Shown here: positions 15,754 to 25,283 of the stretch, piece by piece | Position numbering within the stretch: position 1 is the first letter of the stretch | Layout: the number at the start of each line of letters is the position of its first letter | Assembly (NCBI GenBank): GCA_024697065.1 | Contig: JAILGE010000011.1 | Coordinates: 1-64,000, forward strand | Length of the DNA stretch: 64,000 nucleotides | Reading direction: 5' to 3' | Source: Lachnospiraceae bacterium | Lineage (GTDB): Bacteria > Bacillota > Clostridia > Lachnospirales > Lachnospiraceae | Position numbers and translations under genes: made by a program | Notes under the pieces: model-generated | What the model was told of the DNA's origin: nothing | The model's input: the letters and a program-made list of their open reading frames with translations, nothing else | Databases searched by the model: none

Positions 15754-17373
15754 ATGGGAGCATCGGATCTTTTACGTGTTACCGGCATGAACTCCGGACT
15801 TGATACCGAGAGCATCATTTCAGCGTACACGTCAAAAGCAAATTTAAGGCTCAACAAGGCCAAGGGATCACTTACAAAAAATAAGTGGACTCAGGATGCA
15901 TGGAAGTCTATGAACAGCAAGATCATGTCCTTCTACTCGGGGACACTCTCAAAGAACAGACTTTCAACTGCTTACACGAAGAAAAAGACCACAACGTCCA
16001 ACAGCGCTCTTTCGGTTATTCCGGGAGCAGGTGCAACGGACGGAGTTCAGACTGCAAAGATCGTTAAGACCGCCAATGCGGCTTATCTGACCAGTGATGT
16101 TCTTAAGTATACCGAGGAAGGCGAGTCCAAGGTACTCGGAGCTGATGACAATCTGGTTGAAAAGCTTGGCATTACCGCAGGAAGTCAGTTCTCTTTCAAG
16201 ACAAAGACAGGAGAAGAAAAGGTAATCCAGATCGGCGGAGAAGATGCAGGAGACGGAGCGACTGTTGTTAACAGCATGAAAGGTCTCGCTGATGCGCTCA
16301 AGAGCTCAGGCGTTAATGCTAACTATGATGCGGCTAACGGAAGAATGTTTATCAGTGCAAAGACCAGCGGTGAAAAGAGTGATTTCGCGTTCTCATCCGT
16401 AGGCGCGGCGTTCGGTTCCCTCGACAGCACTACAGCTGCGACTCTCGGTAAGCTTGGGCTTACCAAGGAATCCGGAGCGTCCAAAGTTGACGGATCAAAT
16501 GCAAAGCTTATTCTTAATAATGCGGAATTTACATCCGAGAATAATACTTTCTCGATCAACGGAAGTACCTATACCATCAATTCGATGCCGGCTAATCCCA
16601 ATGAGGAGATATCCGTTACAACGGGTACCGACTACGATGCTGTATACGATGTCATCAAGGATATGATCAAGGAATACAACAGCATCATCAATGAGATGTC
16701 TAAGGCATATGGTGCGGATCCTGCAAGAAAGTATGATCCTCTTACTGATGAACAGAAAGAGGAGATGACAGATAAAGAGATCGAAGAGTGGGAGAAAAAG
16801 ATCAAGGACGGCCTGCTTTCAGGAAACAGTCAGCTTTATGATGTCAGACAGGCAATGATCAATGTAACATTGCAGGGCTTCGATACGGATAAGGACGGCA
16901 ATGCGCTGTTCGGCCTGGACAAGAACGGCGATCCTATAAAGATGTATCTTGCAGATTTCGGTATTGCTACAGGCGGATACTTCGATACCGAAGAAAATGA
17001 AAGATATGCTCTTCATATCGACGGAAATCCCGATGATGAGAGTACTGCCGGAAAAGAAGATAAGTTAAAGAGTATGATAGCGTCGGATCCCGAGAAGGTA
17101 ACCAAGTTCTTCCAAAAATTCTCGGATACCATGTACAACACTCTCTTTAAGCAGATGTCAGGTAATTCGAATCTGTCCAGTATCTATAAGGTGTACAACG
17201 ACAAGCAGTTATCCAAGGAAGAGAGCGATTGGGAGACCAAGATCAAGGATATCGAGCAGGAGATATCCGACATCGAAGATAAGTGGTACGATAAGTTCAC
17301 TACGATGGAGAAAGCTCTTGCCAACATGAACAGCAATCAGAGCGCAGTATCTTCTATGCTGGGAATGAGATGA
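15754..17373 (+). CDS. fliD: Flagellar filament cap protein FliD
   Basis: 539 residues. FliD (HAP2) forms the cap under which flagellin monomers fold. N terminus (RVTGMNSGLDTESIISAYTS) and the C-terminal coiled coil ending in NMNSNQSAVSSMLGMR are diagnostic. The exposed middle region is family-variable. Exported by the flagellar system. Ribosome site AAGGAGG (15738-15744) overlaps a perfect 12-bp palindrome (15742-15753) that abuts the ATG and could fold over the ribosome site. Next gene is fliS. Confidence 0.95.
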   Translation: MGASDLLRVTGMNSGLDTESIISAYTSKANLRLNKAKGSLTKNKWTQDAWKSMNSKIMSFYSGTLSKNRLSTAYTKKKTTTSNSALSVIPGAGATDGVQTAKIVKTANAAYLTSDVLKYTEEGESKVLGADDNLVEKLGITAGSQFSFKTKTGEEKVIQIGGEDAGDGATVVNSMKGLADALKSSGVNANYDAANGRMFISAKTSGEKSDFAFSSVGAAFGSLDSTTAATLGKLGLTKESGASKVDGSNAKLILNNAEFTSENNTFSINGSTYTINSMPANPNEEISVTTGTDYDAVYDVIKDMIKEYNSIINEMSKAYGADPARKYDPLTDEQKEEMTDKEIEEWEKKIKDGLLSGNSQLYDVRQAMINVTLQGFDTDKDGNALFGLDKNGDPIKMYLADFGIATGGYFDTEENERYALHIDGNPDDESTAGKEDKLKSMIASDPEKVTKFFQKFSDTMYNTLFKQMSGNSNLSSIYKVYNDKQLSKEESDWETKIKDIEQEISDIEDKWYDKFTTMEKALANMNSNQSAVSSMLGMR

Positions 17374-17454
17374 TAATGATTTTTATGGAATGAATACAAG
17401 CCGTCAGTCTGTGTACAGGCAGGCGGCTTGATTTCATCCTGTGGAGGTAAAATT

Positions 17455-17841
17455 ATGACTAGAAATCCTTACGAGCAGTATAAGACCAACTCAATATCAA
17501 CGGCAACTCCGGCGGAACTGACGCTCATGCTCTATGAGGGGGCTATCAAGTTCGGAAATATCGCTATACAGGCTATTGAAGAAAAAAATATAGAAAAAGC
17601 ACATATCAATATCACTAAGGTACAGCGTATAATCACGGAATTCAGAAATACTCTTAATTTCAAATATCCTGTGGCGCAGGATTTTGACAGAGTATATGTT
17701 TATCTTGAAAAGCGACTGGTTGAAGCCAACATGACCAAAGATAAAGAGATCATGGAAGAGGTTGTAAGACATATCAGATCCATGAGAGATACATGGAAAG
17801 AGGTTATGAAGAAAGCAAAGCAGCAGACACCGCAGGGGTAA
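17455..17841 (+). CDS. fliS: Flagellin export chaperone FliS
   Basis: 128 residues, all-helical. FliS binds the C-terminal D0 helix of flagellin in the cytoplasm and prevents premature polymerisation. NPYEQYKTNSISTATPAELT and LMLYEGAIKF are the family signature. Start ATG 17455 with GGAGG at 17442-17446; the in-frame ATG 17428 lacks one. An imperfect hairpin (17398-17430, no T-run) lies between fliD and fliS and may be a weak terminator or processing site. Confidence 0.95.
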   Translation: MTRNPYEQYKTNSISTATPAELTLMLYEGAIKFGNIAIQAIEEKNIEKAHINITKVQRIITEFRNTLNFKYPVAQDFDRVYVYLEKRLVEANMTKDKEIMEEVVRHIRSMRDTWKEVMKKAKQQTPQG

Positions 17842-17847
17842 ATGCAT

Positions 17848-18324
17848 ATGCCGGAACAGTACTTAAAGACTCTTATTCAAAGTATGGAAGAAAAGAAGGC
17901 TGTCCTGAAGGCCATTCTTGACGGAACGGATAAACAGCGCAGTGCTCTTGAAGCTGAGGAGCCGGACTGGGAGGAATTTGACCGGATGCTCGATGAGAAA
18001 GGAAAGCTCATCGAAGAACTGATAAAGCTGGATGACGGATTCAATGCCGTATTTGACAGGATAAAAGATGATCTTGTAAGCAATAAGGAAAAGTATAAGA
18101 ACGAGATAGCTACGCTTCAGGAGCAGATCAGATATGTTACCGAGCAAAGCAATGCCATCCAGGCAGCAGAATCCAGGAACAGCTCTCTTGTGAAGATAAA
18201 GCTGGGTGAGAGCAGAAAGAAGATAAAACAGACTAAAGTTTCCGTACAGGCAGCGAGTCGTTATTATACGGCAATGAACCGTATAAATCTGGTGGATCCT
18301 CAGCTGATGGACAAGAAAAAATAG
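17848..18324 (+). CDS. Putative FliT/FlgN-like flagellar chaperone
   Basis: 158 residues, predicted all-helical and coiled-coil (regular Leu/Ile, Glu/Lys heptads at about 20-130), no signal peptide. The position directly after fliS and before flagellin is that of fliT in other flagellated bacteria, whose product is the FliD chaperone. Sequence identity to a named family is not certain by eye. ATG 17848 is better spaced from CAGGGG (17833-17838) than ATG 17842, which immediately follows the fliS stop. Translationally coupled to fliS in either case. Confidence 0.65.
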   Translation: MPEQYLKTLIQSMEEKKAVLKAILDGTDKQRSALEAEEPDWEEFDRMLDEKGKLIEELIKLDDGFNAVFDRIKDDLVSNKEKYKNEIATLQEQIRYVTEQSNAIQAAESRNSSLVKIKLGESRKKIKQTKVSVQAASRYYTAMNRINLVDPQLMDKKK

Positions 18325-18449
18325 TGTACAAAAAAATATACTAAAAATCTAACAAAAAGAAGTTGAAACGACTTTCGATTTTTGCTAATATTGCATTAGC
18401 AACTGAAAAGAAGTTTTTTAGTTAATCAAAAAATTTTATAAAAAAGGTA

Positions 18450-18476
18450 TTAACTATCGGATAATTTATCCGATAT
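18450..18476 (+). promoter_or_regulatory. Sigma-28 promoter of the first flagellin gene
   Basis: TTAA (18450-18453), 15 bases, TCCGATAT (18469-18476). A palindrome ATCGGATA/TATCCGAT (18456-18474) overlaps the minus-10. The upstream gap from 18325 also holds an 8-bp hairpin at 18382-18402 without a T-run. Confidence 0.82.
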
Positions 18477-18517
18477 AATTAATACAAGCAACCGAGAGGT
18501 TGTAACAACCAATAAGC

Positions 18518-18554
18518 GTGGCAAGGATGCCACATAATCCAATTTCAAGGAGGA
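18518..18554 (+). promoter_or_regulatory. Putative CsrA two-site operator in the first flagellin leader
   Basis: Site 1: a perfect 6-bp hairpin GTGGCA/TGCCAC (18518-18533) whose four-base loop is exactly AGGA. Site 2: AAGGAGGA at 18547-18554, the ribosome site itself. The GGA cores are 24 bases apart, within the range a CsrA dimer is known to bridge. Another hairpin (CAACC/GGTTG, 18489-18502) lies closer to the 5' end. Confidence 0.72.
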
Positions 18555-18561
18555 AAATATT

Positions 18562-19380
18562 ATGGTAGTACAGCACAACTTAACAGCAATGAACAGCAAC
18601 AGAATGTTAGGCCTTACGACTAGCGCTCAGGCTAAGTCCACCGAGAAGTTATCTTCCGGTTACAGAGTCAACCGTGCAGCCGATGATGCAGCAGGTCTCG
18701 CAATTTCCGAGAAGATGCGTCGACAGGTCAAAGGTTTAACACAGGCCAGCAGAAATGCACAGGACGGTATTTCCGCAGTGCAGACCGCTGAAGGTGCTCT
18801 TACTGAAGTACACGATATGCTTCAGAGAATGAACACTCTTGCAGTTCAGGCCTCTAATGAGACCATGACATCAACAGATCGTGCTTATCTTGATCAGGAA
18901 GTTCAGGCCCTTAAGTCTGAAATCGATCGTGTAGCTTCAACAACTACATTCAATGAGCAGAATCTTCTTGATGGATCATTCGTTGGCAAGAACCTTCAGG
19001 TAGGTGCAGAGTCCGGTCAGTATATCGGTATCTCGATCGCTTCAATGAAAGCATCCGGTATCGGTGTAAGCGGTGTATCCGTATCCGGAAACACTAACGT
19101 AAATGCTGAATCTGCAATCTCTACTATCAAGAATGCTCTTAAGAGCGTATCTTCTCAGAGAGCAGATCTCGGTGCTGTTCAGAACAGACTTGAGCACACA
19201 ATCAAGAACCTCGACAACGTTATAGAGAATACAACGGCTGCCGAGAGTGCTATCCGCGACACGGATATGGCAACAGAGATGGTTGCATACTCGAATGCCA
19301 ACATCCTTGCACAGGCTGGTACATCGATGCTTGCTCAGGCAAATCAGTCCAACCAGAACGTACTTTCAATTCTCGGCTAA
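18562..19380 (+). CDS. hag: Flagellin, short form (first copy)
   Basis: 272 residues. The main filament subunit. Conserved N-terminal D0/D1 ([40 protein letters not shown]) and C-terminal D1/D0 ([24 protein letters not shown]) are joined by only a short centre (about residues 140-190), so the exposed D2/D3 domains are missing. The TLR5-contact stretch [14 protein letters not shown] is retained. Read from a sigma-28 promoter and probably repressed by CsrA. About 80 percent identical by eye to the second copy; the centre differs most. Confidence 0.96.
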   Translation: MVVQHNLTAMNSNRMLGLTTSAQAKSTEKLSSGYRVNRAADDAAGLAISEKMRRQVKGLTQASRNAQDGISAVQTAEGALTEVHDMLQRMNTLAVQASNETMTSTDRAYLDQEVQALKSEIDRVASTTTFNEQNLLDGSFVGKNLQVGAESGQYIGISIASMKASGIGVSGVSVSGNTNVNAESAISTIKNALKSVSSQRADLGAVQNRLEHTIKNLDNVIENTTAAESAIRDTDMATEMVAYSNANILAQAGTSMLAQANQSNQNVLSILG

Positions 19381-19415
19381 GACTGAAATTCGAAATCGAA
19401 TTAAACTACCAAAGA

Positions 19416-19445
19416 AGGGGCTGTCCGAAAGGGCAGCCCTTTCAT
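19416..19445 (+). terminator. Terminator of the first flagellin gene
   Basis: GC-rich stem with a GAAA loop (19416-19426 with 19431-19441), two G-T pairs, followed by a short T-rich stretch. Probably partial, since the T-run is poor. Confidence 0.7.
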
Positions 19446-19552
19446 GTTGGCTTAAAAGCCCTCGCTGATCAAACCGATTGAGATTATGCAAAAGATTTCC
19501 GGGATCCGGAAAAGAGATTTCGGAAATTTTTTAATTTTTTTGATAATTACTG

Positions 19553-19579
19553 TAAACTAATTTGTTAAAGCACCGATAT
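19553..19579 (+). promoter_or_regulatory. Sigma-28 promoter of the second flagellin gene
   Basis: TAAA (19553-19556), exactly 15 bases, ACCGATAT (19572-19579). One mismatch from the consensus minus-10. Start point expected near 19586. Confidence 0.88.
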
Positions 19580-19589
19580 ATGTATTGTA

Positions 19590-19657
19590 AGGCGCAGGGA
19601 ACGCCTGAAAAGAAAAAATAACGGAATGAAAGATCCCGCAGTATATCATTTAAGGAG
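19590..19657 (+). promoter_or_regulatory. Putative CsrA two-site operator in the second flagellin leader
   Basis: Site 1: hairpin AGGCG/CGCCT (19590-19606) with a seven-base loop CAGGGAA that contains AGGGA, within a few bases of the expected RNA 5' end. Site 2: AAGGAG at 19652-19657, the ribosome site. Spacing is about 56 bases. Same layout as the first flagellin, different sequence. Confidence 0.55.
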
Positions 19658-19663
19658 AGAGAG

Positions 19664-20482
19664 ATGGTAGTACAGCATAATTTGATCGCAATGAACAGTA
19701 ACAGAATGTTAGGTCTTACGACCAGCGCACAGGCTAAGTCCACTGAGAAGTTATCTTCCGGATACAGAGTAAACCGTGCAGCCGATGATGCAGCAGGTCT
19801 TGCAATTTCAGAGAAGATGCGTCGTCAGATCAAGGGCCTTACACAGGCAAGCAGAAACGCTCAGGACGGTATTTCCTGCGTACAGACTGCTGAAGGTGGT
19901 CTTGGTGAAGTACATGATATGCTTCAGCGTATGACAACTCTTGCGGTTCAGGCTTCCAATGAGACGCTTACAAGTGCTGACAGAGGATACCTCGATCAGG
20001 AAGTACAGGCTCTCAAGAGTGAGATCGACAGAGTTGCTTCTACTACAACATTCAATGAGCAGAATCTTCTTGACGGATCATTCACCGCTAAGAACCTTCA
20101 GGTTGGTGCAGAGTCAGGTCAGTATATAGCTATATCAATCGCCGGAATGAGTGCATCCGGAATAGGAATAGATACAGTCAGCGTATCGGGTAGCGATAAC
20201 AGTCTTGCAGAGAATGCGATCTCACAGGTTAAGGCCGCACTTGCAAGTGTATCTTCACAGAGAGCAGATCTCGGTGCTGTTCAGAACAGACTCGAGCATA
20301 CGATAAAGAACCTCGATAACGTTGTTGAGAATACAACATCAGCTGAGGCAGCAATAAGAGATACAGATATGGCTACCGAAATGGTAACATACTCGAATGC
20401 AAACATTCTTGCTCAGGCAGGCACATCAATGCTCAGCCAGGCAAATCAGTCCAATCAGAATGTGCTTTCTCTCCTCGGATGA
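19664..20482 (+). CDS. hag: Flagellin, short form (second copy)
   Basis: 272 residues, same length and layout as the first flagellin, with intact D0/D1 ends and a minimal centre. Differences cluster at residues 140-195 and a few helix positions. It has a cysteine at residue 72 ([10 protein letters not shown]) where the first copy has alanine; flagellins usually avoid Cys. Own sigma-28 promoter and strong terminator, so expression can differ from the first copy. It may form a mixed filament or replace the first under other conditions (inference). Confidence 0.96.
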   Translation: MVVQHNLIAMNSNRMLGLTTSAQAKSTEKLSSGYRVNRAADDAAGLAISEKMRRQIKGLTQASRNAQDGISCVQTAEGGLGEVHDMLQRMTTLAVQASNETLTSADRGYLDQEVQALKSEIDRVASTTTFNEQNLLDGSFTAKNLQVGAESGQYIAISIAGMSASGIGIDTVSVSGSDNSLAENAISQVKAALASVSSQRADLGAVQNRLEHTIKNLDNVVENTTSAEAAIRDTDMATEMVTYSNANILAQAGTSMLSQANQSNQNVLSLLG

Positions 20483-20500
20483 TAATAAATCACCCGATGA

Positions 20501-20535
20501 AAAAACTGCAGTATCGAAAGATACTGCAGTTTTTA
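20501..20535 (+). terminator. Terminator of the second flagellin gene
   Basis: A perfect 15-bp stem (20501-20515 with 20520-20534) capped by GAAA, with the T-run as part of the right arm. The A-run on the left makes it able to work in both directions. It ends the flagellar locus. Confidence 0.95.
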
Positions 20536-20590
20536 TTTATAGCGGCACTTATGATAAAATAGTAATGTCGTCACATCGCGACAATTTCCC

Positions 20591-20646
20591 GACTCAGAGG
20601 ATCTTTTCGAGATTTATTCGACAGTTCTCTTCGTACAGGTAATTGT
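20591..20646 (+). repeat. Diverged copy of the hairpin-ribosome-site repeat
   Basis: GACTCAGAGG, then TTCTCTTCGT and CAGGTAATTGTTTGAAA align with the edges and centre of the 3.8 kb unit, but the H1 stem is largely lost. Here the ribosome-site part has drifted (TACAGGT), and the next gene uses a separate GAGGT at about 20665. Confidence 0.55.
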
Positions 20647-20674
20647 TTGAAAAGATATCTTGCAGAGGTAGATA

Positions 20675-21871
20675 ATGAAACCGAGATTTTTATATTTTCA
20701 ACAGACGATTACCATCACTACCCTTAGCGGTATTCTTTGGGGACTCATTGAAACAGACCATGAGACCAGACAAGGGCAGGTGCTGGTGCCCGATGCAGAA
20801 TATGATGAAAAGACATTGTCACTGGTCAAAAGCGAGATAGATAACGGCGGTAAGGATGAGATAGTCATCACTCAGGATTTCTGCGCCGTTGTGGCAGAGG
20901 CATGCCATGAAAAAGGACATATATATATATCCTGGGTTTATGATTCTCCGCAGAGAGCTTTATATATGAGAGAAGCTCAGTATGATACAAATATCATTTT
21001 CGTATTCGATAAGACACAATATAACAGATTAAAAAATGAAGGCCTGAAAAATCTTTTCTATGAACCCCTTGCCGGAAATATAACCAAAGCGGATATGTTC
21101 GATCCTGCGCAAAACGAACTTGCGGAATACAGGAGTGACATTTCTTTTGTCGGAAATCTTTACAGTGACAGTATCAGAGAAAAACTTTTTACCGAGTTCG
21201 GGGGCGCGATGAAGGAAGAGGCAGATGCTCTCATGGATTCGGTGGTGGGAAGATGGGATAAGGGATCCGGAGTATATGATAAAGTTTCGGATGCATTTAT
21301 CAATGCGATATATACAGGGATGTCCCATAAAGGGGAAGACAAATACAGCATTTCCCCGAGATTTCTGGTGGAAACACTGATCCTTGCCTACGAAAAATCA
21401 TCCAGGGACAGGATCACTGTATTAAGAAGACTTTCAGAAACAAAACAGGTCGCATTATATACATCAAAGGCTGTCCCGGAAGTGTTAAGAGAAAGATTGA
21501 TAAGAAAAGATTTTGTGACCTATGATGAAGGAATGCCTAAAGTATTTCTGGCATCAAAGATAAATCTGAATATCACAATGGCGGGAATAGAGACGGGAGT
21601 CCCTCAGAGAGTTTTTGACATAATGAGTTACGGAGGCTTCTGTCTGACCAACTGGCAGGAAGAGATGGAAGAATTGTTCGAGCCGGGGAAAGAACTGATC
21701 ACGGCAAATAGTACAGATGAAATGAATGAAAAGGCGGACTTCTATCTCAGACATGATAAGGAAAGAGCTGCAATAGCATACGCAGGATACAAGAGGGTTA
21801 AGGAACAATACAGCTATCCGATGGCTGTATCCAGGATCATAGCTAAAACAAAAGAAGTTTTTGATATTTAG
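20675..21871 (+). CDS. CgeB-like glycosyltransferase (DUF3880 type)
   Basis: 398 residues. N-terminal half (FLYFQQTITITTLSGILWGL ... ITQDFCAVVAEACHEKGHIY) has the DUF3880 look; the C-terminal third (NINLNITMAGIETGVPQRVF, DIMSYGGFCLTNWQEEMEEL, FEPGKELI) is the GT-B donor-binding lobe seen in CgeB-type enzymes. These proteins are common beside flagellin genes and in spore-coat loci, with glycan transfer as presumed role. Start ATG 20675 with GAGGT upstream. First gene after the flagellins; the next gene follows after 11 bases, so they are probably co-transcribed. Confidence 0.8.
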   Translation: MKPRFLYFQQTITITTLSGILWGLIETDHETRQGQVLVPDAEYDEKTLSLVKSEIDNGGKDEIVITQDFCAVVAEACHEKGHIYISWVYDSPQRALYMREAQYDTNIIFVFDKTQYNRLKNEGLKNLFYEPLAGNITKADMFDPAQNELAEYRSDISFVGNLYSDSIREKLFTEFGGAMKEEADALMDSVVGRWDKGSGVYDKVSDAFINAIYTGMSHKGEDKYSISPRFLVETLILAYEKSSRDRITVLRRLSETKQVALYTSKAVPEVLRERLIRKDFVTYDEGMPKVFLASKINLNITMAGIETGVPQRVFDIMSYGGFCLTNWQEEMEELFEPGKELITANSTDEMNEKADFYLRHDKERAAIAYAGYKRVKEQYSYPMAVSRIIAKTKEVFDI

Positions 21872-21882
21872 GATGAGGGGTT

Positions 21883-24033
21883 ATGTATTTTAATTTATCA
21901 TTTGAGCCGGGACAGATAAAACAACAGACAAGAATGCTTGTTGATATGGGCGAAACAGGAAAAGATTTCCCGGCAGTCTATATCGACAGAGGAAGCTATA
22001 TAGTGAGCGCATGCCTGGAAACCGGAGCCAACATGAGAGGCGGCGGGATTTGCGGTCTGCATATCGGACGATACTCTGCTCTTGCAGAGAATATCCGTTT
22101 TCTCGCGGATATAGATCATGATATCGATTCGGTATTCCAGGGAGAAATAGAAGGAATAAAGAATGACTCTTATAAGCATAAGAGAAAAGGTCAGATCATA
22201 ATCGGAAATGACTGCTGGATAGGATACGGAGCAGTCATAATCGGAAGTGTATATATTGGAGACGGAGCGGTGGTGGCGGCAGGCGCGGTTGTCACGAAGG
22301 ATGTTCCGCCCTATGCCATAGTTGCCGGTAATCCTGCTAAAGTTGTGAGATACCGCTTTGAAGAAGAAATCATTGATAAACTCATGCGTATCAGATGGTG
22401 GGAGTGCCCTGCAGAAGTTCTGGCCACAATGTCCGAGGATCTTAAGGGGGATGTTGAAGATTTTGCGCGAAAGTATGGGAGGATGATCTCTCATAAAGAA
22501 GTTGCAGACTGTGGATCTTCTGTCGCCGTAATGGGAGAGAAGGTACCTGTATATACATATATAGCGGACTGGAAAGAAAGATATTGCACCTACAAAAATG
22601 TTATCAGGGGATTCTGCGAAGCCTTTCATAACGAGGATGCGCAGCTTGTGATTTTTATACAGGGAGAGTCTGAGCAGGAACGTCAAAAAGGGTTTGAGCT
22701 GATAATGGCGGAACTGGAGAAATACAGTGAATACGACAGTCTTATCCTGGTGATAGATGATCCTGCTGTGGATCCGGAATCTGTGATCATCAATTCAGAT
22801 CATGTGATCACGTCAAGAGACGGCAATGCAGTGGATTTGTGTTCATTGGCATCGCTCTATGGAAAACACATCATATTCGGGACGGACAGTCCTATTTTCG
22901 ATGAATCAGATCATAAAAACAAAAAAATAATAAAGATACAAAGGGAAGAAAGGGCGGCATCCTATATTAATGAAGGGCAGTGGGATAAAGCTCTTGCCGA
23001 AGTAAGGGACCTTTTAAGTGATAAGCCCTCCGTTAAAAGTCTCATAGAGGCTTCAGAGCTTATGTTCAGAGCGGGGGAAGATGAAAGTGCTTTATCAATG
23101 CTGTACAGAGCATTAAGGAAGGATCCCTATGATCATGAACTGTACTATATGCTGGCTTCTTATCTGAGAGACAGGAATCCGGACCAGGCATATCTTTGTT
23201 ATGAAAATGCATTATTCTTCTGTGATAATGAAGGTGATAAGGAAATAATAAAATCAGCCCGGAATGAACTTAAGCAAACAAAAGAAATAAATGTTAAGCC
23301 TGCATCGATCATCATTCTGGCACATAACAATGTGGAAGAAACAAAGAAATGCATAGAAAGCATACGCGCAAACTGCCACGAAGACGCATACCGGATCGTG
23401 GTAGTTGATAATGCTTCCATAGACGGAACTGCAAAATATTTGAGAGAGCAGGCAGATATATTAAGTATATTCAATGAGGAGAATGAGGGCTTCCCACGCG
23501 GTTGTAATATCGGAGCACGAGCTGCCGAAGCCGGTAATGATATTTTTCTGCTCAACAATGACACTGTTCTTTTGCCGAATTCACTTTTTAATCTGAGGAT
23601 GGGGCTTTATTCGGGAAATGATGTGGCGGCGGCCGGTGCTGTTACCAATTATGCCGCAAATGCACAGATGGTGACGGCGCGTGAGACCTCCTTTGAAGCG
23701 TGCAGGAATCTGGCGGTGAATATTAATATTCCGGCTCCGGATGCATTGGAGGACAGGCAATGGCTTGTAGGATTTGCATTATTGATAAAGAGAAAAGCTT
23801 GGGATGAAACAGGCGAACTTGACGAACGCTTTTCGCCGGGGAATTTTGAAGATACGGATTACGGTTACAGAATAAAGGAAGCGGGATACAGAAACGTGCT
23901 TTGCAGGAATGCTTTTGTGTATCACCATGGAAGTGTCAGCTTTGGAAAAGATAATGAAAAATACAGAAAGCTGTTGGAAGACAACCTGGTAAAGTTTAAT
24001 GAAAAATGGAAAGGGAAAGTTACTCTTCCGTAA
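21883..24033 (+). CDS. Fusion: hexapeptide acetyltransferase, TPR-like region and GT2 glycosyltransferase
   Basis: 716 residues in three parts. Residues about 1-190: left-handed beta-helix acyltransferase of the CatB/XAT kind ([55 protein letters not shown]). Residues about 220-460: an alpha/beta stretch with [20 protein letters not shown] resembling a GT-B donor lobe, then TPR-like helices. Residues about 475-716: GT2 of the rhamnosyltransferase type ([53 protein letters not shown]). It may acetylate and transfer a sugar in one protein (inference). GAGGGG before ATG 21883. Its stop overlaps the convergent gene by 14 bases. Confidence 0.85.
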   Translation: MYFNLSFEPGQIKQQTRMLVDMGETGKDFPAVYIDRGSYIVSACLETGANMRGGGICGLHIGRYSALAENIRFLADIDHDIDSVFQGEIEGIKNDSYKHKRKGQIIIGNDCWIGYGAVIIGSVYIGDGAVVAAGAVVTKDVPPYAIVAGNPAKVVRYRFEEEIIDKLMRIRWWECPAEVLATMSEDLKGDVEDFARKYGRMISHKEVADCGSSVAVMGEKVPVYTYIADWKERYCTYKNVIRGFCEAFHNEDAQLVIFIQGESEQERQKGFELIMAELEKYSEYDSLILVIDDPAVDPESVIINSDHVITSRDGNAVDLCSLASLYGKHIIFGTDSPIFDESDHKNKKIIKIQREERAASYINEGQWDKALAEVRDLLSDKPSVKSLIEASELMFRAGEDESALSMLYRALRKDPYDHELYYMLASYLRDRNPDQAYLCYENALFFCDNEGDKEIIKSARNELKQTKEINVKPASIIILAHNNVEETKKCIESIRANCHEDAYRIVVVDNASIDGTAKYLREQADILSIFNEENEGFPRGCNIGARAAEAGNDIFLLNNDTVLLPNSLFNLRMGLYSGNDVAAAGAVTNYAANAQMVTARETSFEACRNLAVNINIPAPDALEDRQWLVGFALLIKRKAWDETGELDERFSPGNFEDTDYGYRIKEAGYRNVLCRNAFVYHHGSVSFGKDNEKYRKLLEDNLVKFNEKWKGKVTLP

Positions 24034-25081
24034 GGGCTTTTAAGCGCGCAAGAGAGCGGGGATAGTCACCGGCTCTTCTGTAGAAATCGACTGCGATCTC
24101 CCTGTCTCCGAGGATCTCGCTGATGGCTCCGAGATTATGGAAAGCGAAATAACTTGTGATACCCCTGGTACGGTTTTCCTTCATGGAAAGACATTTTACA
24201 AAGCTTGAAAGTGCATCACCGTACATTTGATTGTTCATATAGATAGTGCCCATCATAAAGATATATTCGGGAATGTTTCCGAACATATCCTGATATTTTG
24301 AGAGTTCGAGAGCTTTTTTATTCTCTCCGCAGGCTATGAGGCACTGACCGTATCCGGTGACAAGCATATTCGAATATTCGATTTTCGGATCGATGTTAAG
24401 GTTAAGTCCCTGTTCGAACCAGGGAAGAGCTGATCTTTCATCACGCATCATCAGGTAGGACTGGCCAAGCTGGAAATATATATACGGATTTTCCGGATGA
24501 AGGGACAGCTCATTTTTCAACAGTTCGATGTTGCGCAGGGATTTTGCTTCAAGCTTTTCGGGACTGAGACAATATCCCGTGTGGGTGATCTCTAAGGGTA
24601 TACGGATATAAGAAGACGGTCCCTCCAGAGGAACAAGCTGTTCGTGTACGGAGTATTCGAAGTGTGTGGTATGCCTGTTATAAAAGCGCTCCAAAGGACT
24701 GCTCTGGATATTTTCAATACCATCTGCACGGATGATATTGTGACAGATCAACTGTCCTATGGCTGATGGAGACGCCTTAACCATTGAGGCCAGAGAGTCG
24801 CCGTCGAAGGCTGTGATATATTCATCCGCATCGAGAGCGAGTACATAGTCCGTGTGAGCCAGAGAAGCCGCATAATTTCTGGCCTCCGAGAAATCATTGT
24901 TCCATTTATGCAGGTAAGGAGTAATACCGAAGGATTCCGCTATAGATACGGAAGAATCTGTGGAACCGGTATCGACGATTATGATATTTGAAAGGGGAAT
25001 ATTGAAGTCTTTCAAGGAAGAAAGACATTTACCTATAACACTCTCCTCATTTTTCATTATCATACATACGGAAAAGTCCAT
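24020..25081 (-). CDS. GT2 glycosyltransferase with TPR tail
   Basis: 353 residues. [40 protein letters not shown] and the acidic DADEYI (residues 84-89) mark the GT2 domain; the second half (from about residue 200) is a set of TPR-like helices ([20 protein letters not shown]). This GT2-TPR layout is common in Firmicutes glycan loci and is related to the SunS type, which glycosylates peptides. I chose the ATG at 25081 with AAAGGAG upstream; the longer frame upstream of it is not protein-like. Overlaps the previous convergent gene by 14 bases at the 3' end. Confidence 0.87.
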   Translation of the reverse strand: MDFSVCMIMKNEESVIGKCLSSLKDFNIPLSNIIIVDTGSTDSSVSIAESFGITPYLHKWNNDFSEARNYAASLAHTDYVLALDADEYITAFDGDSLASMVKASPSAIGQLICHNIIRADGIENIQSSPLERFYNRHTTHFEYSVHEQLVPLEGPSSYIRIPLEITHTGYCLSPEKLEAKSLRNIELLKNELSLHPENPYIYFQLGQSYLMMRDERSALPWFEQGLNLNIDPKIEYSNMLVTGYGQCLIACGENKKALELSKYQDMFGNIPEYIFMMGTIYMNNQMYGDALSSFVKCLSMKENRTRGITSYFAFHNLGAISEILGDREIAVDFYRRAGDYPRSLARLKALTEE

Positions 25082-25283
25082 GATAACTCCTTTTGGACCG
25101 GAGCAGGATTTACGGCCCGATGAACAGTAATTAAATGTAATGATTGATATAATCTTATCATAAAACCGGTGAGATAAATACTGATGCGGATTTCTTTCGC
25201 CCCGGGGGGCAGTGCAGATAAATACGATTCGCATGAGCGCAGATGTTTGATCCGGAAAATAATCATTTGAAAAGGAAAAAGAT

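Noticed and set aside
17398-17430. Terminator between fliD and fliS
   Set aside because: An imperfect stem with no T-run after it; mentioned under fliS but not called a terminator.
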